From the NCBI GenBank assembly GCA_018267385.1, contig JAFDYN010000007.1, forward strand, positions 248,001 to 312,000: a DNA stretch of 64,000 nucleotides, written 5' to 3'. The position numbers and the translations under genes are program-made. Every line of letters begins with the position of its first letter. Within the stretch, counting starts at the first letter, position 1. The notes below the pieces were generated by a model. The model had not been told where the DNA came from. It saw nothing but the letters and a program-made list of their open reading frames with translations, and made no database searches. Source of the stretch: Bacteroidota bacterium (GTDB lineage: Bacteria; Bacteroidota; Bacteroidia; Chitinophagales; LD1). Below are positions 1 through 8,395 of the stretch, one piece after another.

Positions 1-415
1 GGGTCAGGTTGATCACGATCTGGTCGTTGAATAACTTTGCAGAGCTTTTCGGATTGTCGTGATAGAAGATATTGATGCGGAAGGAATGTTTGCCTATCAC
101 CAGGATCTCGCCGTTTGTGTATTTGCGCTGCGGGAGGTAGTCCAGCAGTTGCGGGTTCTTGTCCAGTTTGGTCTTGGCCCACTTCAGGAAGTTGTCTATG
201 TGCTTTTTCTTCTCCTCTATAGACTGGTTGGCCGCTATGCGGATCAGTACGCCGTTGGCATTGACCATGATCCGGTTATTAAACCTTTTCTCCTCCTGTA
301 TGCGCACCGGCACGATCCGCCCATTGACCTCCAGCTCAAAGTTTTCCAGCTTCTTTGGCGCTTCAGGTTTCGGCTTCTTCTCCTCAAACAGATTATCAAA
401 CAGTGACAGCAGCAT
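1..415 (-). CDS. YgjP/DUF45-type metallopeptidase, N-terminal part (cut by window edge)
   Basis: Reading leftward from an ATG at 413-415, an open frame of 138 codons runs off the left edge without a stop. It begins MLLSLFDNLF and has a domain start (ENFELEVNGRIVPVRI) followed by a region with IRIAANQS and a helical IDNFLKWAKTKL segment. This resembles the N-terminal half of YgjP-like (DUF45, M48-related) zinc proteases. The HExxH metal site expected in this family would lie beyond the edge, so catalytic competence cannot be judged. It is divergent from clpP. The family call rests on overall pattern recognition; that the frame is coding is much surer. Confidence 0.65.
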   Translation of the reverse strand, partial: MLLSLFDNLFEEKKPKPEAPKKLENFELEVNGRIVPVRIQEEKRFNNRIMVNANGVLIRIAANQSIEEKKKHIDNFLKWAKTKLDKNPQLLDYLPQRKYTNGEILVIGKHSFRINIFYHDNPKSSAKLFNDQIVINLT

Positions 416-516
416 ATTTACTCGTCCAAAAGTCGCTAAAAACGGGCTAACGTTTTGGCGCTATTTGTCAACAAAACCTAAAGAGAAACTCCTGGCATCA
501 TGGTATCTCTGTGAGA

Positions 517-546
517 TTGGCTGTGATAAAATTTATTCTATTTTTG
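517..546 (+). promoter_or_regulatory. Bacteroidota-type promoter of clpP
   Basis: A -33 type TTG at 517-519 is followed after exactly 19 bases by a -7 box TATTTTTG at 539-546, matching the TAnnTTTG consensus of Bacteroidota primary sigma factor promoters. The clpP start codon is 26 bases further on. Confidence 0.7.
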
Positions 547-572
547 AACGTCTATACATCAAATAGTTAATC

Positions 573-1181
573 ATGAACATAAGAATGGAAGAGCCACAAG
601 TACCTGGCAAACCGGATGAGCTGATCGAGAAGTTTGCCGGAGGTGCCAAGTTTGACAATAAATTTCTGGAGCAGCGCAGGGTATTCCTGTGGGGGCCGGT
701 CACAGATGAATCTTCGGAGCGGGTGGTAAACAGGCTCCTGTTTCTGGAGGCCAACGATCCGGGCAAGGACATATTTTTTTACATCAACTCGCCGGGCGGC
801 GTGGTGACATCAGGCATGGTAGTGTATGACGTGATGAAGATGATCTCGTCTCCCGTACATACTATCTGCATGGGCCTGGCTGCCTCTATGGGCTCGATCC
901 TGCTCAGTGGCGGTGTGAAGGGTAAAAGACTGATCTGGCCACACGGCAGGGTGATGATACACCAGCCATCTATAGGTGGCATGTACGGTCAGGCTACGGA
1001 TATCGAGATCACAGCGCGTGAGATAGACAAGACCCGCCTGATGAGCGCCGAGATACTGGCTGAGAATACCGGCAAGAGCGTAGAGCAGATCCTCGCAGAC
1101 TTTGACCGTGACTACTGGATGAGCGCCAAGGAGGCTGTGGCATACGGTATAGTAGACGGCATAGCAGACAAGCTGATCTAA
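573..1181 (+). CDS. clpP: ATP-dependent Clp protease proteolytic subunit ClpP
   Basis: Serine peptidase (family S14) that forms the two-ring proteolytic chamber fed by ClpX or ClpA/C-type unfoldases in the cytoplasm. The 202-residue length is normal. The catalytic triad is visible: Ser105 in GLAASMGS, His130 in VMIHQPS and Asp180 in DFDRDYWMS. The N-terminal start is supported by a -33/-7 promoter 26 bases upstream. No clpX or tig follows, unlike the common tig-clpP-clpX order. This may therefore be a second, stand-alone ClpP copy of the kind found in many Bacteroidota, or clpX may simply lie elsewhere. A strong hairpin terminator follows at 1204-1251, so it is probably monocistronic. Confidence 0.95.
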   Translation: MNIRMEEPQVPGKPDELIEKFAGGAKFDNKFLEQRRVFLWGPVTDESSERVVNRLLFLEANDPGKDIFFYINSPGGVVTSGMVVYDVMKMISSPVHTICMGLAASMGSILLSGGVKGKRLIWPHGRVMIHQPSIGGMYGQATDIEITAREIDKTRLMSAEILAENTGKSVEQILADFDRDYWMSAKEAVAYGIVDGIADKLI

Positions 1182-1203
1182 ACTGATTTGATAATACCCG
1201 TAG

Positions 1204-1251
1204 ACCGCAGGTGACGCCGGCATCCAGCCTTTTGTCAGCTGCGGTTTTTTA
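1204..1251 (+). terminator. Rho-independent terminator after clpP
   Basis: ACCGCAGGTGAC (1204-1215) pairs with GTCAGCTGCGGT (1234-1245), a 12-bp stem with one mismatch, followed directly by a run of T at 1245-1250. It separates clpP from the next gene. Confidence 0.8.
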
Positions 1252-1265
1252 TTTCTTATTTTCAC

Positions 1266-1682
1266 ATGAAAAGTAGTATGGCGCTCAACGACCAGAATAT
1301 AGAGATCGCAAAACTCCAGAAGGATATCATCAGCCGTCTGGGTATCAGCCAGGAGAATGCGATATTCAACTTCAAGCAGAAAAATGATGTGGTCCGCTTT
1401 GACCTCGTGACCATCAATCCGAAGCATGAGCAGTCATTCCTCTTCCACACCGTACACGGCACGGACAAGGTAGACGCCCTGCGCAAGATGCTCGAATACA
1501 TCAATGAGCACTATGCCAAAGAAGGCAGCATGACCATCCAGTGGATCAAGATAGGCGACAATAAGCTCCATACATCCTACTTCCGCGCCAAGAATATGTA
1601 CGACGCCCTGGACAAATTCTACTATGAGCGCGATATGAACCAGTACAAGATCTTCTCGATCACACTGAATCCTGTCAGCTAA
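1266..1682 (+). CDS. Hypothetical protein, 138 aa
   Basis: I do not recognise a named family. The protein is small, soluble and rich in charged residues. It has an N-terminal amphipathic helix (DQNIEIAKLQKDIISRLGIS) and then alternating strands, for example VVRFDLVTINP and SMTIQWIKIG. There is no signal peptide, membrane segment or clear metal site. Base composition matches its neighbours and the frame is clean from ATG to TAA, so it is very likely a real gene. An alternative start at the Met five codons in (MALNDQ) is possible. It ends just before a hairpin that serves the convergent gene. Confidence 0.75.
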   Translation: MKSSMALNDQNIEIAKLQKDIISRLGISQENAIFNFKQKNDVVRFDLVTINPKHEQSFLFHTVHGTDKVDALRKMLEYINEHYAKEGSMTIQWIKIGDNKLHTSYFRAKNMYDALDKFYYERDMNQYKIFSITLNPVS

Positions 1683-1719
1683 ATAAAAAGCCCCAGCCTC
1701 TCTCGGGAAGAAACTGGGG
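1681..1719 (-). terminator. Terminator for the leftward hypothetical gene
   Basis: CCCCAG at 1691-1696 and CTGGGG at 1714-1719 form a stem. Read on the minus strand it is followed by CTTTTTATTT (1690-1681). It lies between two convergent genes and mainly serves the gene ending at 1745. Confidence 0.7.
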
Positions 1720-1744
1720 AGTCAATACAAGTTTATTGTTTATC

Positions 1745-2176
1745 TTAAAATAGCCCTGCCGCTACCGGCTGTGCCTCTACAGGCTTCACAGCGTCTATGA
1801 AGAAAAGGTTGGTATTGTAGTCTACTTTCCACTCACCCACTTCATTTTCGTAGAAAGAGCGGTCCAGCTTCAGCATGCAGTGCTGCAGGCATACGGCCTT
1901 GCCAAAAATGTGCTTCAGGTTCAGGTTGACCGGTACGGCGTGGGGGCGCTTGAAGGCATCCATGATCAGGTAAATGATCTCCTGGCCTACCTTGCCGGAG
2001 TGCTTCAGCAGCTGGTAGAGATTTTTCTTATTGGTGATATACTGAGCGAACTCAGTTTTGCCATTGATCTCTATCTCGCCGATCAGCGTGACTTCTTCAG
2101 ATGTAAAGAACTCTATCTCAGAGAAATGGATCTTATTCCTGACGATGGACGGTTGCTTTTGTTCTATGGCTTTCAT
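1745..2176 (-). CDS. Hypothetical protein, about 143 aa
   Basis: No family recognised. I chose the ATG at 2174-2176 (MKAIEQKQPS). The frame stays open to 2224, but the extra residues look non-coding. The protein has mixed alpha/beta character (FFTSEEVTLIGEIEI; EFAQYITNKKNLYQLLKHSG) and two cysteines in a KAVCLQHCMLKLD segment. It has no signal peptide or membrane span. It could be a small cytoplasmic beta-barrel-like domain, but this cannot be settled from sequence alone. Its terminator is the hairpin at 1681-1719. Confidence 0.65.
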   Translation of the reverse strand: MKAIEQKQPSIVRNKIHFSEIEFFTSEEVTLIGEIEINGKTEFAQYITNKKNLYQLLKHSGKVGQEIIYLIMDAFKRPHAVPVNLNLKHIFGKAVCLQHCMLKLDRSFYENEVGEWKVDYNTNLFFIDAVKPVEAQPVAAGLF

Positions 2177-2441
2177 CTCGATTAGTTTTAAATGATAACA
2201 CGAAATAACAAGCACACTACGCAATCAATTTGCGCAGTAAAAAATTTATTTTAATTTTCTTCGGTTCCCGTCCACCTATGTACGACAAGGCAGGTGCCAA
2301 AGGCTGGGGAATGTGTACATTACATATGCACAGCCTGATGAAACTTTTTTTGAAAACCTGTTTGGATTGATTATATTCTACAGTAGTGCGGTACTAGAAT
2401 AGACGGCCACACCGACTAAACCTGACAAGAGATACACTGAT

Positions 2442-3440
2442 ATGTCACTCAATAAAGATGCCTTTGCCAGATACCGGCTGATAGACGAGCGTATGCGCAA
2501 AAAGCCAGATCCAAGACTGGAGGACCTGATCAGATATGTGAGCGAGCACCTGGATAAACCGGTCTCCCGCCGCACCATCCAGCTGGATATACAGGAGATG
2601 CGCTACAGCCAGGCGCTGAAATTTATGGCGCCTATCGTATTTGACCGCGGGGCGCATAGCTACCGCTACTCAGATGCTACCTATTCTATCAATAACCTGC
2701 CCGTGACGGCAGATGACCTCCACGGCCTTGAGTTTGCCATCAGCCTGCTCGACCAGTTCAAAGAGCTGCCGGCCATCAAAGAGTTTGAAGAGGCCATCAT
2801 GAAGATAGCCGAGACGGTACGCTTCAATAAGCAATCGCGCGGAGAGGACAAGATCATCCAGTTTGACCGGCCCAATAGCTATCGCGGCATAGAGTACTTT
2901 GAGCCGCTGGTGCGCGCCATCCGCGAGCGCCGCAGGGTGAGGCTATCGTACCGCAAGTTTGATGATGAAAAGGCCAAAGAGCACATCATAGAGCCATACG
3001 TACTGCGGGAGTCAAAGGGGCGCTTCTATCTATTAGGCAATGTGAATGAAGGCAAAATAGCTAAGGTGAAGACCTACGCGTTTGATCGCTTCGCAGGTTT
3101 GCAAGTGACAGACAAGACCTTTGATGGCAAGGCCTTTGACAGCGAGAAGTACTTTCAGAATGTCTATGGTATCTCCGAGGGTGCCGGCAAGGCGGAGACG
3201 GTCGTGCTGGCCTTCACACCAGTGCAGGCGAAGTACATACAGTCGCAGCCGCTGCACCACTCACAGCAGGTAGTAAGGGAGACGAAAACAGAGACACACA
3301 TCAGCCTCAGTGTGATGGTCAATCATGAGCTGGTGAGCCAGCTGCTCAGCTATGGTGCCAATGTGCGCGTGCTACGCCCAGCCTCACTGGTAGAAAAGGT
3401 TAAAGCGGAGTTAAAAAAATCTCTGGATCAATATCCCTAG
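2442..3440 (+). CDS. WYL-domain transcriptional regulator with N-terminal winged helix
   Basis: Predicted DNA-binding regulator of the YafY/WYL type. Residues 10-60 form a winged helix-turn-helix with a recognition segment SRRTIQLDI at 42-50. Residues about 150-330 form the WYL sensor domain, with RRVRLSYRKFDD followed by RFYLLGN at 194-200, the equivalent of the WYL tripeptide. WYL regulators often bind nucleic acid or nucleotide ligands and frequently control stress or defence genes, but no target is visible. The next gene (TerB-like) starts 38 bases after the stop on the same strand, so the two may be co-transcribed. Length of 332 aa is typical. Confidence 0.88.
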   Translation: MSLNKDAFARYRLIDERMRKKPDPRLEDLIRYVSEHLDKPVSRRTIQLDIQEMRYSQALKFMAPIVFDRGAHSYRYSDATYSINNLPVTADDLHGLEFAISLLDQFKELPAIKEFEEAIMKIAETVRFNKQSRGEDKIIQFDRPNSYRGIEYFEPLVRAIRERRRVRLSYRKFDDEKAKEHIIEPYVLRESKGRFYLLGNVNEGKIAKVKTYAFDRFAGLQVTDKTFDGKAFDSEKYFQNVYGISEGAGKAETVVLAFTPVQAKYIQSQPLHHSQQVVRETKTETHISLSVMVNHELVSQLLSYGANVRVLRPASLVEKVKAELKKSLDQYP

Positions 3441-3478
3441 ATGGAAATATTGTTTAATTTACTCTCAAAATCACCACC

Positions 3479-3841
3479 ATGCCAAACGGAAGAAAAAACA
3501 AGCCCATAGCAGGATACCATATCCTGATGCTACTGTCTGCAGTAGATCATAAATTCAGCGTGGCGGAGGACCGCATCATAGCGGAGTATGTAGCAGAGAA
3601 CTTCCCCATACCAGTGAGTCTGGATAAGGAACTCGAGTATATCAGCGCGCTGAAAGAAGAGGACTACATGCTGCACTTCCAGAAGTGCATGGATGATTTC
3701 TACGAAGACTCTACAGATGAAGAGCGCCTGCACCTCATTGATTTTGCTATCAAGCTGACCAAAGCTACCCGACCTATCACCAAAGAAGAAAACATCTACC
3801 TCAGCGAACTCTACAATGAATGGACTGAGACGGTAGAATAA
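3479..3841 (+). CDS. TerB-like small protein
   Basis: A 120-residue, almost all-helical soluble protein. The pattern HILMLLSAVDHKFSVAEDRIIAEYV near the N-terminus, a middle helix-rich linker and a final LTKATRPITKEENIYLSELY helix resemble the TerB/DjlA N-terminal helical fold, in which acidic residues in repeated D-x-x-x-x-x-E/D turns bind metal. Assignment is by pattern only. It sits between the WYL regulator and a secreted protein, all on the plus strand, and may belong to a short operon (gaps of 38 and 10 bases). Confidence 0.6.
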   Translation: MPNGRKNKPIAGYHILMLLSAVDHKFSVAEDRIIAEYVAENFPIPVSLDKELEYISALKEEDYMLHFQKCMDDFYEDSTDEERLHLIDFAIKLTKATRPITKEENIYLSELYNEWTETVE

Positions 3842-3851
3842 ACCATCATAC

Positions 3852-4610
3852 ATGCACCGGCTGAGAACTGCCATACTCCTGCTGACGCTCTCAGCATCGC
3901 CGGCGCTATATGCCCAGACTAAAAGTACGTCTGCCGCTATCAAAGGCACCACAAAGATCAATAGTGAGATATACATCCCCCTGCGCGAGCGCGAGGAGGT
4001 GCAGGTGATCCCCCTGGTAGATACGCTGGACTGCGAGAAGGAATACCTCTTTCGCCTCCGGTTTGCTAGCAAGTACACTTTCTCCGAGCTTTTCTTTGAC
4101 AAGGGGCTGGCTACGCGGGTAGACTCCTTCCTATCTATCAGGCCGCGATCGGCCCGCACAGAGGGCGTAGATACTGCCACCCTGCGCATCATCGGTTTCT
4201 CAAACAATAACCGCATCCTATTGTATCACAGGTTTATCCTGCTGCCACATGTCAGGGTGTTCCCCGTTTTGAATCCCAATAAGGATAACAATATCACTGT
4301 AGGCCATCTGGCCCTGGAGCGGGATATGATCTACAGCAAGAAGGACTTTCCGGATAAGTGTTCATTTGGCTATGAAGAGAATGGAAGGTTCAACAAGGAC
4401 AATGTGATCACAGGCATCACCATCTCTCTGGTCAATAGGCACCTGTCCAAAAATTTCTATGTGAAAGGAGATGTACCGACGGAGGAGATGATACGGGAGG
4501 TACACAAAGTAGGCAGGGGTACTACCATGTACATACGCCTGGATATCAAAAATGGCCGAAGGGCAAAAAGCGTCTGGACACGCTTCACTCTGGATGACGG
4601 CGGGCAGTGA
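3852..4610 (+). CDS. Secreted hypothetical protein
   Basis: The protein begins with a clear signal peptide (MHRLRTAILLLTLSASPALYAQ, cleavage expected after about residue 22). The mature part is about 230 residues, rich in beta strands, and carries no motif I recognise. It contains segments such as TLRIIGFSNNNRILLYHRFILLP and a basic C-terminal half. It is probably a periplasmic or surface protein. It begins 10 bases after the TerB-like gene and ends 5 bases before the stop of the convergent exonuclease gene, so the two genes nearly touch tail to tail. Confidence 0.75.
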   Translation: MHRLRTAILLLTLSASPALYAQTKSTSAAIKGTTKINSEIYIPLREREEVQVIPLVDTLDCEKEYLFRLRFASKYTFSELFFDKGLATRVDSFLSIRPRSARTEGVDTATLRIIGFSNNNRILLYHRFILLPHVRVFPVLNPNKDNNITVGHLALERDMIYSKKDFPDKCSFGYEENGRFNKDNVITGITISLVNRHLSKNFYVKGDVPTEEMIREVHKVGRGTTMYIRLDIKNGRRAKSVWTRFTLDDGGQ

Positions 4611-4615
4611 TGCTC

Positions 4616-5956
4616 CTAGAAGTTGATGATCTTAAGGCCTTTGCCCTTGCGTAGTTCCTGACGGATGATCTTCTGTATCTCCAGGTCATCCTCATATGGT
4701 GTGATACTGGCCCGCAGGCTCTCCGTATTGACAGGCGTCAGCTCAGGGCAGATATAACCCATACCGAGGTAGACGCTGTTCTCGACGCAGATCACGGAGT
4801 TTTCATCCGGGCGGCGGCCATCACCTACTATGAAGAAGTTAGAGTTCTTGTACAGGTATTTCCTGACAGCCTTATCGATCTTCTCGTTGTATGACTTTTT
4901 GAAATTCTCCCGCTGCTCCGGTTCGGTTATTTTTTTCAGCAGTGAAAACTGTACCTGCAGGTGGCCCTCTACTATGATCTTGTGCAGTACTTTCTGCGCA
5001 GTGCCCCGGCTCTGAAACTTCAAAGTGACCTCACCGCCCGCAAATTCTATTTTCTCTACACGCAGGTGCTTGAATCCCTCCTGGTCTGTAGTGATAAAGA
5101 TGGCAGATGTGAGCTTGTATTCTTTGGGCCGCTTGTTGAATTCCGGCAGCAGTTTCTTGACCTCATGATAGGCGCCAAGGCGCGCCATCAGTTCATTGCC
5201 GGTAGGCTGGTAGTCTATCTGTGTGATAGCCTCCTGGGCCCGCTGCCGCTCCGGGAGACCCTCCGCCTTATTGAAAAATTTGATCACCTCCCTGCGTACA
5301 TTCTTAGAGGCTTCGATGAATAGGATCTTATCTGTGGCATCTTTGAGGTAGAAATAGCCCGGCTCCTCCGGCAGCTTTTCTATCTCGCCGAGTGTGATAT
5401 TGGGAGGGAGGATAGACGGATCGATGCCGTGGTTCATCTCTATCTCCAGATACTTTTTGGCATTGCTCTGCTTGAGTATGAGGCTGAGCAGCTTGACTGT
5501 GGCCTCTACGTCTCCCAGTGCGCGGTGGCGGTTCTCGATGGTGATACCCAGCGACTCACACAGGGAGCCGAGGCTGTAGGACGTAAAGCCCGGCAGGACT
5601 TTGCGTGAAAGATTGACGGTGTCGACCTGTTTGCGTACAAAGTCGATACCCAGCCGCTTGTACTCGCTGCGCACCATGCCATAGTCAAACTTGACATTGT
5701 GCGCTACAAATATCTTCTCGCGGGTGATCTCCAGTATTTTCTCCTGTATCTCCTCAAAAGAGGGTGCGTGACGCACCATTTTATCTGTGATACCGGTCAG
5801 CTGGGTCACATATTTGTCTATATTGCGATGCGGATTGACCAGTGAGGAATATTGCTCCAGGATATTTTCACCGTCAAAGACGATGACAGCGATCTCTATG
5901 ATCCTGTCTACAGAGGGGCTGCCCCCGGTGGTCTCGACATCTATGACGGCGTACAT
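4616..5956 (-). CDS. DnaQ-family 3'-5' exonuclease fused to a decayed GIY-YIG-like domain
   Basis: Residues 1-165 are a DEDDh exonuclease of the PolIII epsilon type. All five acidic/His ligands are present: Asp6 and Glu8 (DVETTGG), Asp91 (HNVKFDYG), His144 and Asp149 (RHRALGDVEA). From about 195, LPEEPGYFYLKDATDKILFI aligns by eye with the UvrC/Cho GIY-YIG start. The usual GIY reads GYF, YIG reads FIE, and the catalytic Arg/Tyr/Glu set is not obvious, so this domain is probably non-catalytic. The remaining 200 residues are of unknown fold. Such DnaQ-UvrC-like fusions occur in other bacteria and suggest a repair role. A TACGTTTG promoter box lies 7 bases before the ATG. Confidence 0.85.
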   Translation of the reverse strand: MYAVIDVETTGGSPSVDRIIEIAVIVFDGENILEQYSSLVNPHRNIDKYVTQLTGITDKMVRHAPSFEEIQEKILEITREKIFVAHNVKFDYGMVRSEYKRLGIDFVRKQVDTVNLSRKVLPGFTSYSLGSLCESLGITIENRHRALGDVEATVKLLSLILKQSNAKKYLEIEMNHGIDPSILPPNITLGEIEKLPEEPGYFYLKDATDKILFIEASKNVRREVIKFFNKAEGLPERQRAQEAITQIDYQPTGNELMARLGAYHEVKKLLPEFNKRPKEYKLTSAIFITTDQEGFKHLRVEKIEFAGGEVTLKFQSRGTAQKVLHKIIVEGHLQVQFSLLKKITEPEQRENFKKSYNEKIDKAVRKYLYKNSNFFIVGDGRRPDENSVICVENSVYLGMGYICPELTPVNTESLRASITPYEDDLEIQKIIRQELRKGKGLKIINF

Positions 5957-5963
5957 CGGGGGG

Positions 5964-5971
5964 CAAACGTA
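5964..5971 (-). promoter_or_regulatory. -7 promoter box directly before the exonuclease gene
   Basis: On the minus strand TACGTTTG (TAnnTTTG consensus) is followed by only 7 bases before the ATG at 5956. No convincing -33 TTG is seen at 19-21 bases. If used, the transcript would have almost no leader. Confidence 0.5.
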
Positions 5972-6109
5972 CGGAATAATAAGAACCGCAGACCGTCCGA
6001 TTGTTAAGATTGGTTGAAAAAAATGTACTTTAGGAGTATTGACTGGACAGTAGGAGCATTATTGAAAATTTGCGATTTATCTGTTTATCAATGATTTATA
6101 TTTTTCAAG

Positions 6110-6823
6110 GTGAATCATAACCACATATCAAAACTGCTGGCGGTCCTCGGACTGATATTATGGATACCTGCCGGGCACCTCTGCGCTCAGGCGGATTCTA
6201 CCTACCGCTCGGTACAGCGTCAGGTAGACAGCCAGCCGGATTCCACCCGCAATGGGTTTTTTCACGCGGCCCGCTTTCATAGCTCTTTTCATGTCCAGTT
6301 TGAGGGTGATGCGGCGTATATGTTCCGGGAGGTAGGTGCGGTCACGGGCTTTCAGGTGGCCTGGGTCATCAATCACAAGATCTCCATCGGCGCTGCCTTT
6401 AGCATCCTGACGTCCAATAATGTGACTCTGAATCAGTACGTCAATAGCAATGCCGCCATAGGCGTGATACCCAATAATATCACGCCTCAGCTCATGTCAG
6501 CCGGCCTGACGGGAGGCTATATCTTCAGATCAGGCAAAAAGCTCTCCTTTGAGCCGCAGCTGGGCCTCGGCTGGGCCTATATCCACTTCACTGATCCACG
6601 CGCGGGATGGGCAGACCCAGCAGCAAGCAAGAGCGAGACATATACCGGCCACTATGCCTGTATCAGCCCGTCTGTCAGCATGATCTGGAATGCTACCAAG
6701 GTATTCCGGCCCGGTATAGTAGTAGGTGGCAATGCGGTCTTTGGCCAAAACTACCTAGATGTGAAGAGCTATAATGTAGGCTCTGTCTACGGTGGCGTCT
6801 TCCTGCGCTTTGGCACTTTCTAA
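6110..6823 (+). CDS. Outer-membrane beta-barrel-like protein (GTG start)
   Basis: It starts at GTG 6110, the only start that keeps the signal peptide (HISKLLAVLGLILWIPAGHLCAQ). No ATG is available in frame upstream. The mature part has alternating hydrophobic strands (VGAVTGFQVAWVINHKISIGAAF, LSFEPQLGLGWAYIHF) and ends in a terminal aromatic strand (VYGGVFLRFGTF, last residue Phe). This is the hallmark of an outer-membrane barrel recognised by BAM. At 237 aa it probably has 8-10 strands. The substrate is unknown. A shared terminator at 6825-6860 separates it from the convergent TPR-like gene. Confidence 0.75.
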   Translation: MNHNHISKLLAVLGLILWIPAGHLCAQADSTYRSVQRQVDSQPDSTRNGFFHAARFHSSFHVQFEGDAAYMFREVGAVTGFQVAWVINHKISIGAAFSILTSNNVTLNQYVNSNAAIGVIPNNITPQLMSAGLTGGYIFRSGKKLSFEPQLGLGWAYIHFTDPRAGWADPAASKSETYTGHYACISPSVSMIWNATKVFRPGIVVGGNAVFGQNYLDVKSYNVGSVYGGVFLRFGTF

Positions 6824-6824
6824 A

Positions 6825-6860
6825 TAAAAAAGGGCCGGTATCTGCCAGCCCTTATATTCT
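6825..6860. terminator. Bidirectional terminator
   Basis: AAGGGC at 6830-6835 pairs with GCCCTT at 6848-6853. The stem is flanked by an A-run on the left and a T-rich stretch on the right, so it can stop transcripts from both convergent genes. Confidence 0.65.
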
Positions 6861-6875
6861 CTTTTTATATCGTTC

Positions 6876-8216
6876 TTATATCTTCTTCAGATAGACGTCC
6901 TTCACCTGTGTGGTAGACTTGGTCAGCTTCACAGCAAAGGTCTGCTTATCGAGTACTTTGCCTACAGCAGGATAATCCAGGAAACGCTTCATGAGCATCT
7001 TCTTCAGCTCAGGATTGCTGATGGCCATTACATTTTTTGAGATGATACCGCACTGGTCAGATATCTGGTCTTTCAGCACTTTGTAATAGTCTACGAGCAT
7101 TTGCTCATCTTTGGTAGCGACTTTGTATTTATTGGTCTCGGGGTCGATCTCTATAGATACCGGCGGCTGCTGCTTCACCCAGTCATCAAACTGCATTTTG
7201 ACATCCCTCAGCGCGTTCAGGTTTTTGCTATTAGCATCTATCGCCTTGATGAGGCCGGCCTGGTCAGTGCCCTGCAGCAGCTCTTTGGCGCTGTCCAGAT
7301 CCAGGTTCATCAGGCTGTAAAGACCATGATATTTTTTGGCAGCATTGAGGTTGCCAGCCTTGTCATAGATCCTGGATGCAAATCCATAATTCATGACAGA
7401 GACATTTTCCTGTGCCAGTTTTTCGATGGCTTCGGTATTAGCTGTTTTGGTATAAGACTCCACCATTTTCAGGTAGATATTCTGCGCCTCGCTCTCCTGG
7501 CCCAGGGAGTAAAACTGCTCGGCACATTTCCTCATACCCTCGGTCACCTCGCCGGTGGAGTAGGCATCGTATGCTTTGAGGTATTGCTTATTATCCCATG
7601 CCAGATCTCCGGCTTTTTTGTAGAGGCCTGAGCGCTTGTACAGTTCAAAAGCCTGATTGACGCCTTCTGTAGTGCCTTGCTTCTCATAGTCGCGCGCTAC
7701 CTTGGTCACAGATGGTGTGTCCTGCGCGCGGAAGTAATAATCTACAGCCTTAGGGTAGTACTTCTCCCCACGCTCATAAAATTTATCACCTATGCCTGTA
7801 GCACCATCCTTGGCTTTACCTGCTTTGGTATAGTCTTTCATGGCTTTGTCGAGCATCTTGGTCTCTTGTTTTTCATCGCCCATGGCCTGCTCTACCCATG
7901 CATCACCTACTTTGGCCAGGCCTTCTGCCTTGCCGGCTTTATCAGCGCTGCCGTACTTCGTCTCAGCCTGCTGTAGCTCTCCATGCTCCAGAAATGCATC
8001 TCCCAGTATCACGTTGATCTCTTGCTGCTTGAGGCCCCCTTTCTGAAAGGTCTCCATAGCCTTCTGTATCATTTCATTTTTCTTGGCATTGTCTTTTTGA
8101 GAGAAAGCTTCTTTCAGCTTTTCTTTACCTTTTTCTACATCTTTCTGTGCAAAGGCACCGGTACAGGCAAATAGCAGCACTATGCAGCAGCATATATGGG
8201 TCAGTCTGATATTCAT
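6876..8216 (-). CDS. Periplasmic TPR-like repeat protein
   Basis: A signal peptide (MNIRLTHICCCIVLLFACTGAFAQ) is followed by about 420 residues of helical repeats. The repeats are of degenerate tetratricopeptide type, for example GDAFLEHGELQQAETKYGSADKAGKAEGLAKVGD split over two helices, then AFELYKRSGLYKKAGDLAWD. Such repeats act as protein-protein scaffolds. The C-terminal 100 residues lack repeats (KKMLMKRFLDYPAVGKVLDKQ) and may be a separate domain. No enzyme motif is seen. It stands alone between convergent and distant neighbours, so context says little about its partner. Confidence 0.75.
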   Translation of the reverse strand: MNIRLTHICCCIVLLFACTGAFAQKDVEKGKEKLKEAFSQKDNAKKNEMIQKAMETFQKGGLKQQEINVILGDAFLEHGELQQAETKYGSADKAGKAEGLAKVGDAWVEQAMGDEKQETKMLDKAMKDYTKAGKAKDGATGIGDKFYERGEKYYPKAVDYYFRAQDTPSVTKVARDYEKQGTTEGVNQAFELYKRSGLYKKAGDLAWDNKQYLKAYDAYSTGEVTEGMRKCAEQFYSLGQESEAQNIYLKMVESYTKTANTEAIEKLAQENVSVMNYGFASRIYDKAGNLNAAKKYHGLYSLMNLDLDSAKELLQGTDQAGLIKAIDANSKNLNALRDVKMQFDDWVKQQPPVSIEIDPETNKYKVATKDEQMLVDYYKVLKDQISDQCGIISKNVMAISNPELKKMLMKRFLDYPAVGKVLDKQTFAVKLTKSTTQVKDVYLKKI

Positions 8217-8395
8217 GATTTGGATTTTTTGGTCGTACCAATCTAAAGAGTTTATCTCTAAATCATAATAAACCCATCAAAAAAATTGCAAATCCATGGC
8301 TGACTTTACCAAACGATGGTTGGCATCACATCCGGCATGTGTAAATTTATAGCCGGAGTGATTTATACCGACCGAAGGGAAAGATATATAACCGG

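Noticed and set aside
59-406. Rightward frame at the left edge
   Set aside because: It is the antisense shadow of the leftward YgjP-like metallopeptidase, whose protein has the better composition and family resemblance.
8217-8395. Gap searched for a small RNA or short gene
   Set aside because: No promoter, hairpin or frame stands out; I see nothing in it.
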